This document shows, one piece after another, positions 46,395 to 54,036 of a stretch of DNA of 64,000 nt. A model generated the notes under the pieces. The model worked only from the letters and a program-made list of their open reading frames with translations, searched no databases and was not told where the DNA came from. The stretch is from PLA3 sp964592235 (lineage in GTDB: Bacteria; Planctomycetota; Phycisphaerae; UBA1845; UTPLA1): contig CAZQCF010000009.1 in the NCBI GenBank assembly GCA_964592235.1, positions 1-64,000 of the forward strand. The letters run 5' to 3'. A program made the position numbers and the translations under genes. The number at the start of each line of letters is the position of its first letter. The stretch's first letter is position 1.

Positions 46395-49300
46395 ATGACG
46401 AATCAATACAGGCTGTCGATAGCTGCGTGGCTCTTTCTTGCATCGACTCTGCTCGCCCAACCCTCCAACACCCCACGGCCGGAGTTCTGGGTCACGGACG
46501 GCCCTGTGCACGCGCTGGCCGAGCATTGCGGAACGCTCTACATCGGCGGAGCATTCAATTACGTCGGCCCGTCGACGGGCGGCGCGGCCGTTCTCGACGT
46601 GGGCACGGGCCGGCCGCAATTGCCCTTCCCGCGACTGGAGGTCGGCAGCGTCGACGCGGTCGCGGCGGATGGCGAGGGCGGCTGGTATCTCGGCGGCAAC
46701 TTCACGCTCGTGAACGGCGCGGCCCATGCGCGATTGGTCCACGTGCGCGCCGATCATTCCGTCGACCCGCTCTGGATGCACAACCCCAACGCGCAAGTGA
46801 CGGCGATCAAGGTCGCCGGCGACCGGGTCTATGTCGGCGGCGCGTTCCAAAACATTGGCGGCCAGGCCCGCAACCGCCTCGCGGCCATCGACAAGGCGAG
46901 CGGTGCATTGCTTGACTGGAACCCGAACGTGTCGTCTGCGGCGAGCTCCGTCTTCTGCATCGACGTGTCGGCGGATTTGCAGACGGTCTACATCGGCGGG
47001 ACGTTTCAAATGGTTGACAGCGCATCGCGCAATCGGATCGCCGCGCTGAACGCCGGCGCGACGACGGCAGGGACATATATCAAGACATGGAACCCGAATG
47101 CAAACGGTGCGGTGCGCGCGATGAAGCTGGCGGGCACGACGCTGTACGTCGGCGGCGATTTCAGTGGCGCGGGATCAATCGGCGGCGCGGCGCGCAATCG
47201 AATCGCTGCACTGAATACGCTGCTCGACACCGGCAACGCGACTTCGTGGGACCCGAACACGGGGAGCGGCTCGGTGCGCGCGTTGGACATCGTGGGGAAC
47301 ATCGTCTACGCGGGCGGCACCTTCACGACAATCGGTGGTCAAACGCGCAATGGCCTGGCTGCACTGGACGCGACCCAGAATACCAACAACGTAACCCAGT
47401 GGTTCCCGAATCCCTCTCCGGCAGGCTCCGTCTATTCACTGGCCGCCTCGGGAAGCACGGTCTATGTCGGCGGAGATTTTACGTCCATCGGCGGTGCACC
47501 GCGGAATCGCATCGCCGCGCTGGATGCCAATGCGACAATGAATCACGCGACGGCGTGGAACCCAAGTGCAACAAATAGAGTTAGCGCATTGGCTACTTGG
47601 AACGGTGTCGTTAGCGCAGTTGGCAGCTTTGATTCAGCCGGTGGTCTTCGACGAGGGAACATTGCCGCTATTGACGTCCAAACAGGTGCTGCAAATGAAT
47701 GGAATCCGAATGTTAGTGGAGTCGTTCAATCAGTGGATGTGTCTGCAAGTTCAATCTTTGTCGGCGGCAACTTCAACGCGATTGGAGGTCAAGGCAGGAG
47801 TAATCTTGGGGCAATTGACTTGGAAACGGGTTTGCCTACTGGATGGAACCCAACCGCCAACAACATCGTCAACGTGTTGAGAATATCCGGAGATACAGTT
47901 TACATCGCAGGTTACTTTATTACCGTCAACAACCAAGCAAGGAGTCGCTTGGCGTCGATCAGTACAACGACAGGTGTGTTAACCGACTGGAACCCGCAGG
48001 CGAGTGATACCGTCCGAGCAATGGCAATTCTCGGATCGACTGTTTATGTGGGAGGCGATTTTCTGCAAGTCTTCAATATGAACCGATTTCGAATTGCGGC
48101 AATAGACGCCTTCACCGGAGTGCCAACTAATTGGAATCCTGGTGTGAACAATGGGTTGACCATCAATACGCTCGCCGCTGTCAATGGCGTCGTGTATGCT
48201 TGCGGCACTTTTACGTCTATCGGTGGTCAGTTTCGAAACGGCTTGGCAGCCTTGGATGCAACGGTAAATACCAACAATGTATTGCCCTGGAATCCAGACC
48301 CTCAGCCGCCGAGTGTGGGCCTAGTGGTCGCCAACGCTCAAACAGCATATGTGGGCGGAGATTTCACTACTATTGGCGGAGTACCGCGTAGTCGAATAGC
48401 GGCACTTACTCCTGGAGGAATGACTGCAACAGCATTGCCATGGAATCCAAATGCAAACGTAGGAGCCTCAGCAATATTCGTTTCCGACAATACTATTTAC
48501 GCCGGTGGCGACTTCACTACCATCGGCGGACTGCCGCGTCGCGGTCTCGCCGCATTTTCCACCACCAACATTGACTGGAACGGCGGCAGCGGTCTCTGGA
48601 ACGTCGAGGCCAACTGGAGTCCTCCCGAAGTCCCCGACAATTTCGATTGCGAGACTTACGACGTGCGTGTCGCCGGCGCAACGTCCAGCGTCCTCGTCAA
48701 CATCAACCCGACCATCAATTCGCTCACGTTGGAGAACGGCGCGGCTGTCAACGTCGATCTCGGCAGCCTCACGTTCGTCACGCCGCTGGGCATCATCAAC
48801 GACGGCAGCATGAACGTCACCAACGGCTTCGAGATCATCGCCGGCTCGCCGATGAAAATCGGCGGCACGATGCCGGTCACGCTCGCCACCGGCGGCCTCG
48901 CGTCGAACGACCCGGTCAACGTCATCACGCTCACCACGCCGGTAACCGGCCACGGCCAGATCACGGCGGCGATCAACAACCAGGCGACCATCCACGCCAA
49001 CACGCCCGAGCAGTCGCTCGATATCACCGGCTCGCTTTCGGCCTTCAGTGACGGGACGATCCGCGCCTCGAACGGCGGCACGGTGCAGATCAACCGCTCC
49101 ATCGGCGGCGCGGGGGCGTACGTCGCGGCCGACGGCACGATCTCGATCCCCGGCAACGGACCAACGACGGTCGGCGGAAGCAGCGTCAACGTTCACAGCG
49201 GCGGGCAGGTCGGGGCATCGGGCGAGGCGCTGCTCGACATCATCGGCCATGTTTCGCTTGACTGTAACGAGGGCTTCCTGCTGGGTTGCAGCCCGCCGAT

Positions 49301-49967
49301 TCTCGTGATGGGCGGCGACTCGACGCTGGACATCGGCGGCGATCTGAATCTGCTCGGCACGGTTGATGTGAACATCGGCAGCAGCACGTTTGTTCGACTC
49401 GCCCACCACTTCAACAATCAGTGCATCAGCCCAATGACGTTCCGGTGGGAGAGCGGCCGACTGTCGATGGATGGGATCGGCGTGCAGACGTTTGAATTGG
49501 CCGGATTTGATTTCGGCGACAGCAACCCGAACGGATTCGTCAACAATTTTGCGATGGGCGAGTTGCGCGTCGAGCCGGGCCGCACGGTGCATTTCGTGAA
49601 CTCTTTCGACAACGTCCCCGGTCCCGGCTGCGAAGTGTTGTATGTGGACAGCCTGATCCTCGGGGCCGGCAGCACGATCGTACTGGATGGCTGCAATGTG
49701 TACTACCGGCGGCTTGAGAACAACGGGGCGACGATTGATCTGCTCAACGGCGCGGAACTATCCAGTGCGCTCATCGGCGACATGACCTGCGACAATGAAG
49801 TGAATGGCGGCGACATCGTGGCGTTTATCCTCGCGATCACCGATCCGGTCGGCTACGAGGCGGCCTACCCCGACTGCCCGATCAACCACGCCGATCTGAA
49901 CCAGAGCAGGACGGTGGACCTCGCGGATGTCGAAGGATTCGTATCGCTGCTTCTGAACGGAATTTAG
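46395..49967 (+). CDS. Very repetitive secreted protein (DUF5122-like propeller) with dockerin-like end
   Basis: ATG 46395 has GAGAG upstream; the signal peptide ends near LLAQP. About residues 30-720 are tandem ~50-residue repeats of the form VYVGGDFTSIGGAPRNRIAA then LDA....WNP, about fourteen in number, as in delta-60/DUF5122 propellers. The next 350 residues are a beta-helix-like or passenger-type region (INPTINSLTLENGAAVNVD). The last 60 residues are dockerin-like (IGDMTCDNEVNGGDIVAFIL and ADLNQSRTVDLADVEGFVSL). The DNA of the repeats is itself repetitive and may recombine. The function is probably adhesive. Confidence 0.85.
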   Translation: MTNQYRLSIAAWLFLASTLLAQPSNTPRPEFWVTDGPVHALAEHCGTLYIGGAFNYVGPSTGGAAVLDVGTGRPQLPFPRLEVGSVDAVAADGEGGWYLGGNFTLVNGAAHARLVHVRADHSVDPLWMHNPNAQVTAIKVAGDRVYVGGAFQNIGGQARNRLAAIDKASGALLDWNPNVSSAASSVFCIDVSADLQTVYIGGTFQMVDSASRNRIAALNAGATTAGTYIKTWNPNANGAVRAMKLAGTTLYVGGDFSGAGSIGGAARNRIAALNTLLDTGNATSWDPNTGSGSVRALDIVGNIVYAGGTFTTIGGQTRNGLAALDATQNTNNVTQWFPNPSPAGSVYSLAASGSTVYVGGDFTSIGGAPRNRIAALDANATMNHATAWNPSATNRVSALATWNGVVSAVGSFDSAGGLRRGNIAAIDVQTGAANEWNPNVSGVVQSVDVSASSIFVGGNFNAIGGQGRSNLGAIDLETGLPTGWNPTANNIVNVLRISGDTVYIAGYFITVNNQARSRLASISTTTGVLTDWNPQASDTVRAMAILGSTVYVGGDFLQVFNMNRFRIAAIDAFTGVPTNWNPGVNNGLTINTLAAVNGVVYACGTFTSIGGQFRNGLAALDATVNTNNVLPWNPDPQPPSVGLVVANAQTAYVGGDFTTIGGVPRSRIAALTPGGMTATALPWNPNANVGASAIFVSDNTIYAGGDFTTIGGLPRRGLAAFSTTNIDWNGGSGLWNVEANWSPPEVPDNFDCETYDVRVAGATSSVLVNINPTINSLTLENGAAVNVDLGSLTFVTPLGIINDGSMNVTNGFEIIAGSPMKIGGTMPVTLATGGLASNDPVNVITLTTPVTGHGQITAAINNQATIHANTPEQSLDITGSLSAFSDGTIRASNGGTVQINRSIGGAGAYVAADGTISIPGNGPTTVGGSSVNVHSGGQVGASGEALLDIIGHVSLDCNEGFLLGCSPPILVMGGDSTLDIGGDLNLLGTVDVNIGSSTFVRLAHHFNNQCISPMTFRWESGRLSMDGIGVQTFELAGFDFGDSNPNGFVNNFAMGELRVEPGRTVHFVNSFDNVPGPGCEVLYVDSLILGAGSTIVLDGCNVYYRRLENNGATIDLLNGAELSSALIGDMTCDNEVNGGDIVAFILAITDPVGYEAAYPDCPINHADLNQSRTVDLADVEGFVSLLLNGI

Positions 49968-50016
49968 CCCGTCGCCGGCCTGCGAGGGAGTTTGGTACGC
50001 GTACGAGCCGGTACGC

Positions 50017-50147
50017 GCTAAGTAGAACCGCAGAAAGTTTCGTTTGTTGTGCAGGAATCCGAAGGTGTGGGACAGGCTAATAGCCGATCCGACACAGGCT
50101 ATTAGCCTGTGCCACACAACATGAAGGCTTGCTCGGTTCTACTTAGC
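50017..50147. repeat. MITE-like inverted-repeat unit, 131 bp
   Basis: Perfect 14-bp terminal inverted repeats GCTAAGTAGAACCG / CGGTTCTACTTAGC (50,017-50,030 and 50,134-50,147) enclose a second hairpin, GACAGGCTAATAGCC / GGCTATTAGCCTGT, in the centre. There is no coding capacity. No target duplication is clear. It may be a non-autonomous element or a long hairpin between the two genes. Confidence 0.6.
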
Positions 50148-50267
50148 TTGCGAAGCCCCCGGCGAGATTCTTTCAAACGTCTGCTTGCGCGGGTATGATG
50201 GCAGTCACTCGCCTCGCACAGGCTCGCCCACCTCGGCGGGCAGGCCCGCGAGCGCCGCGCGAATCAC

Positions 50268-52733
50268 ATGGATGACTGCCTGACCGAAGCCAATCTGCTC
50301 GATCTGCTCACGGGTGATGTGCCGGTGGAGCTCGCGGCGCGATGGACCGCCCACGTCGAGTCGTGCTCGCGTTGCCAGAGCCGCAAGATAGCGATTCTCT
50401 CCGACCATGACCGCGTCGCGGCCAACTTGCGGCGGATTAATTCCGCAAGCAACACGACGACCGCCGCCGCGGAGCGACTCGACCATGCGCGGATCACGCC
50501 GCCGCCAGCGCGACACGGCGAGCCGAATCACGCCGCGCAGGTTGCTCCTTCTGACGCGGCGAGCCAGTCCGACAATCACGACATCGGCCTGCGAATCCCC
50601 GGCTATCGCATCAATCGCGAGATCGCGCGCGGCGGCATGGGTGTTGTGTACGAGGCAATCCAGCTTGAGTTGACGCGCTGCGTCGCGCTCAAGGTACTGC
50701 CCGGTTCACCGGGGACGGATGGCCGCGAAGCTATCGAGCGATTCCGCCGAGAGGCCAGCGCCGCCGGCAAGCTGCATCACAGCCATATCGTGCCGGTCTA
50801 TGACTTCGGCCAGATCGGCAACACCTATTACTATGCGATGGAGTTGATCGAGGGCGAGACGCTGGCCGCACTCATCCGGCGGTTCGCGTCGGAACAGGCA
50901 ACCGCCGCCGCCCCGGCCGCGCTGGCTGAAATCATTCGTGGGGCGCCGCAGCGCGATCGCAGCGATGGTTCGGGCACTGGCAAGTCGCGTGATCCGTCGA
51001 GCCGATCGCTTACCGATACAAGCTCGCGCGGCAAGCACTACTTTCGTCAGGCGGCCCAGTGGATCGCGGATGTGGCGGACGCCCTGCACTATGCGCATGG
51101 GCACGGCATCATCCATCGCGACATCAAGCCGGCCAACCTGATTCTCTCGAACGACGGGCGGCTGATGATCCTCGACTTCGGCCTCGCCAAGACCGATTCG
51201 CAGCGGACGCAGACCATCGTCGGCTCGCTGATGGGCACGCTGCGCTACATGAGCCCCGAGCAGGCGATGGCCAAGCGCATCCCGGTCGATCATCGGACGG
51301 ACGTCTATTCGCTCGGTGCGACGCTGTACGAATTGCTGACGCTGCAACCGGTCTTTCCCGGCAAGGATGAGAAGGAGATCTTGAGTCACGTCATCCAGCG
51401 TGAGCCCACGCTCCCGCGAAAGGTCATGCCGTCGGTGCCGACGGAGTTGCAGACGATCTGCCTCAAGGCGCTGGAAAAGGACCCGAACAAGCGGTACGCG
51501 ACGGCCGCCGACTTCGCCGACGACCTGCGGCGATACATTCAGAATCTGCCGATCGTCGCCAAGCCGACGGGGCCGGTGGGGCGGTTGGTGAAGTTTGTGC
51601 GCCGGCGCAAGGCGTTGTCGATTGCGGTGGTGGCGGTAGCCTTGCTCATACCATCTTTCGCCGTCACGACTCACCTTCTTCGCGAGCTGGCAAGCCGAGA
51701 GGAAGAGTCGAAGGATGCATCGTATGTAGAACTGATACGCGAGGTCGGTAAACTTGATACGAAGCAGCCGAAGAATTGGAATATCGCATACAGTATGCTG
51801 CATCGTGCCATCGAACTGAGGCCAAGTCGATTTGAAGCATATTTCACGTTTGCGCAGATCTATAAGAACAAATGGACCGCTTTGGGAGAACCCAAGGACA
51901 CTCGATTGCTTGAAGATGCAGTGGAATGGAACTTGAAGGCGCTGGAGATCAAACGACGTCACCCGGCGATGTGGAATTTGCAAGCTATTTTCCTCCGTAA
52001 TCTGAATCGACTCGATGAAGCTCGCCGGGCTATCCAGGATGGGCTTTCGTGTTCAGTTGACATTGACTATTGGCCGTTATACATCAACCTTGCAACAGTT
52101 GATGCATTAGAGTGCCACTTTGTTGACGCGGAACGCAATACACTGCATGCATTATCGCTTTGTTATTCAGATAGTGCCGGAACCAAACGATGTGCGAAGG
52201 ATGAGGCCCAAACGCACCTCAACCTTGTTTCTATTCAGATTCGCCTTAAGAAGGGTGAGGCGATTGACGCGACTAGGAAGGTCCCTGATAATTCGAAGCA
52301 GCAAGCACTAAAGCTCATCCTCGGTGCGCGATATTACTTGGAAGTGCCGCGGCATCGCGATCTGAAACAGGCACTTATCTTCGCCGAAAGTACCGGTACG
52401 CTTACAGATCATGGCATCTACAAGGCACGAGTGCAGCGCGTGCTGGCGCAATGTTATCTCGCCAAGGAACTATGGGTCGAGGCGGAGAAAACCGCCAGCG
52501 CGGCGATCGAATTGGGTGACCAGTCGCCCATCGTGTATGCCGTCCGCAGCACGGCACTTGCAAAACAGGAACGGCTTCAAGATGCCCGGTCTGACCTCCA
52601 AACCGCCAATGAGCGTTTCAGAAGTCAGTCTCATCCGGACCACGTTCTCGTCGAAGACGGCGGCTACATCTGGATCGACTCCGGCGAAGTCACGCAATCA
52701 CTGATCGACCAAGCCGCGGCCTTGCTGCCTTGA
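50268..52733 (+). CDS. Transmembrane Ser/Thr kinase with zinc-finger-like N-terminus and TPR-like C-terminus
   Basis: The N-terminus TAHVESCSRCQSRKIAI is the anti-sigma-factor type zinc finger found in planctomycete kinases. The kinase domain (about 105-440) has ARGGMGVVYEAI, VALKVL, IIHRDIKPANLI, LDFGLAKTD and YMSPEQAM. An insertion rich in Ser/Asp/Gly is present near residues 220-250. A membrane segment follows (ALSIAVVAVALLIPSFAVTT). The C-terminal 340 residues are helical TPR-like repeats, probably outside the membrane. No ECF gene is next to it. It is the last intact gene of the element. Confidence 0.88.
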   Translation: MDDCLTEANLLDLLTGDVPVELAARWTAHVESCSRCQSRKIAILSDHDRVAANLRRINSASNTTTAAAERLDHARITPPPARHGEPNHAAQVAPSDAASQSDNHDIGLRIPGYRINREIARGGMGVVYEAIQLELTRCVALKVLPGSPGTDGREAIERFRREASAAGKLHHSHIVPVYDFGQIGNTYYYAMELIEGETLAALIRRFASEQATAAAPAALAEIIRGAPQRDRSDGSGTGKSRDPSSRSLTDTSSRGKHYFRQAAQWIADVADALHYAHGHGIIHRDIKPANLILSNDGRLMILDFGLAKTDSQRTQTIVGSLMGTLRYMSPEQAMAKRIPVDHRTDVYSLGATLYELLTLQPVFPGKDEKEILSHVIQREPTLPRKVMPSVPTELQTICLKALEKDPNKRYATAADFADDLRRYIQNLPIVAKPTGPVGRLVKFVRRRKALSIAVVAVALLIPSFAVTTHLLRELASREEESKDASYVELIREVGKLDTKQPKNWNIAYSMLHRAIELRPSRFEAYFTFAQIYKNKWTALGEPKDTRLLEDAVEWNLKALEIKRRHPAMWNLQAIFLRNLNRLDEARRAIQDGLSCSVDIDYWPLYINLATVDALECHFVDAERNTLHALSLCYSDSAGTKRCAKDEAQTHLNLVSIQIRLKKGEAIDATRKVPDNSKQQALKLILGARYYLEVPRHRDLKQALIFAESTGTLTDHGIYKARVQRVLAQCYLAKELWVEAEKTASAAIELGDQSPIVYAVRSTALAKQERLQDARSDLQTANERFRSQSHPDHVLVEDGGYIWIDSGEVTQSLIDQAAALLP

Positions 52734-52852
52734 CTTGCACAACGGCTTCACAAAATCCTCGTCGCGTCCCTCCCATCAGCTCGAGCGCCCGCAAGCCACG
52801 GTCGCCTCGACCGGCCATCATCGCTGCCGTCTCGCTGCCTGTTTGCGGTGTT

Positions 52853-53024
52853 CTATTCCTTCGACCCGGTGATAGCCCGGACCATGCCGATGATCCCGGC
52901 TCGGACGGCCTCCGGCAGGGACGGCCACGAGCGGCAGATCAGGCCGAGGTCCGGGTCGTCTGGCGAATCCGGTAAGATTGAGGGTAAGCGCTCGTGTAAG
53001 TCGTTAGTCGATAAATCTTTCTTC
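52853..53024 (-). other. Detached 3' coding end of the integrase gene (left arm of attR)
   Basis: In frame with the tRNA-antisense codons of the repeat, the minus strand goes on as KKDLSTNDLHERLPSILPD and LGLICRSWPSLPEAVRAGII, ending at TAA/TGA 52,853. In the excised circle this joins the integrase at 1532-7; 1,526 plus 172 bases give 566 codons exactly, a 565-residue protein. The open frame 53,179-52,853 seen here is therefore not a gene by itself but the tail of int left at the other end of the element. Confidence 0.7.
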
Positions 53025-53094
53025 CGGTTTCCTAAACCGCAGGTCGGAGGTTCGAATCCTCTCGGGCGCGTTTCAACGCGGTTTTTTTTATCGC
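53025..53094. repeat. attR: right copy of the 70-bp direct repeat
   Basis: Identical to 7-76. It holds the 3' part of tRNA-Arg(CCT) and its terminator, but the bases before it (TTCTTC) do not restore a tRNA 5' half, so it is not a second functional tRNA. It marks the right end of the element. Confidence 0.92.
53067..53089 (+). terminator. Duplicate of the tRNA terminator in attR
   Basis: CGCGTT/AACGCG stem with T8, the same as at 49-71. Here it follows only a tRNA fragment, so it might end transcripts coming out of the element to the right. Confidence 0.4.
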
Positions 53095-53250
53095 CATCAG
53101 GGGTCGCTGCGCATGCCGCCGTCAGGTCGCGACCTGTTGCGTCACCTGCTCCGGTAAGAAGGAGGGTAAAGTCAGACATCTGTCGATGTCTGTGCGAGGC
53201 GGGCTTGGCTGGCGGCGCGGGCTTCGCACCTGATTCGACGCTTTGGTTTT
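53095..53250 (-). pseudogene. 3' fragment of a second, related integrase gene
   Basis: The minus strand to the right of attR reads PAKPASHRHRQMSDFTLLLT and GAGDATGRDLTAACAATPDG, which aligns with GHRQTSALTLFLTGTGDATG and RDLTAACAATPDSD of the integrase at the left end, same frame, with scattered differences. A TAA near 53,250 closes the frame upstream and no catalytic domain is left. It is most simply a relic of an older element of the same family at this tRNA. The repeat of Pro/Ala in the linker fits too. Confidence 0.6.
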
Positions 53251-53346
53251 ATCCTGCCATTCCGTACAGGCCGCTTGCCGGTCCGAGCGCCCACCCTGCT
53301 CTGTTTCTGATTTAAACGCGCCAGGAAGCGGTTATAATGGGCCGAA

Positions 53347-53952
53347 ATGGCAAGGCAAGCGGTATCGAAGGGTGTTTCGGCCGAGCAGCTGCGGGATGCG
53401 CTGATCGCTCAAGCGCCGCGCCTCTCATCCCTGATTGCTTCGCATCTGCCGCCGCGTCTGCGCAGTCGAGTCGGCGTGGAGGATGTGCTTCAGGAGGTGT
53501 GGATCGCGGCATTCCGCAACCGCGAGAATTTTGTTGCCGACCGACCGGATGCTCTGGATCGCTGGCTCACGACCATTGCGCAGTCAAAAGTGTTGAACGC
53601 GATCAAGTCGGGCCTGAACCGGCGGCGCGGCGGCAAGGAGCGCCATGAGGACGCCGCGGTTCGATCGCAGTCTTACGTGGATCTGTTCGCGCGCGTGGCG
53701 GGTCCGTTGCGCACGCCCAGCAGCCATGTTGCGCTGGGCGAGGCATCGACGACCATTCGCGTTGCATTGGCCGAGCTGCCGGAGGCGCGTCGCCAGGCAC
53801 TGATTCTGCGGTTCATCGAATGTCAGTCCTGCGATCAGATCGCCGCGTCGATGAACCGAACCAAGGCGTCCGTAAACAGCCTGTTGTTTCACGGGCTTCG
53901 TCAGCTTCAACAGAAGCTGGGGGCGGCGTCCAAGTTCTTAAGCGACGCATGA
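53347..53952 (+). CDS. ECF-family sigma factor
   Basis: This is a 201-residue protein. Region 2 has RSRVGVEDVLQEVWIAAFRN and DALDRWLTTIAQSKVLNAIK. After an Arg-rich loop, region 4 is LAELPEARRQALILRFIECQ and CDQIAASMNRTKASVNSLLF followed by HGLRQLQQKL. It lies just outside the element and 84 bp before a kinase gene, the third such pair in the window. Confidence 0.88.
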   Translation: MARQAVSKGVSAEQLRDALIAQAPRLSSLIASHLPPRLRSRVGVEDVLQEVWIAAFRNRENFVADRPDALDRWLTTIAQSKVLNAIKSGLNRRRGGKERHEDAAVRSQSYVDLFARVAGPLRTPSSHVALGEASTTIRVALAELPEARRQALILRFIECQSCDQIAASMNRTKASVNSLLFHGLRQLQQKLGAASKFLSDA

Positions 53953-54036
53953 TTCAACAGGAAGCCGGTTGCGCCGGTGCCCCATCATGGTCGCCAAGCG
54001 GCATGATGGCGGGGGTGGGCCCCTTGGAGAGACGCA

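Noticed and set aside
46395..48560. CRISPR array suggested by regular repeats
   Set aside because: The ~150-bp repeats are coding, imperfect and lack unique spacers.
48468..49592. A 374-residue minus-strand protein
   Set aside because: Antisense to the well-supported repetitive secreted protein; Arg/Ala/Asp-rich composition without a domain.
31266..52733. Chromosomal DNA rather than element cargo
   Set aside because: Gene types look chromosomal, but the exact repeat and the int tail at 52,853-53,094 put the right boundary after this part; a composite origin is still possible.
53025..53076. A second tRNA-Arg gene
   Set aside because: Only the part from the anticodon stem to the 3' end is present; the sequence before it cannot form D arm or acceptor stem.
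52853..53179. A 108-residue minus-strand protein as an independent gene
   Set aside because: Its middle is antisense tRNA, its start is the relic of another integrase and its end is the displaced int tail; it is an attachment-site composite.
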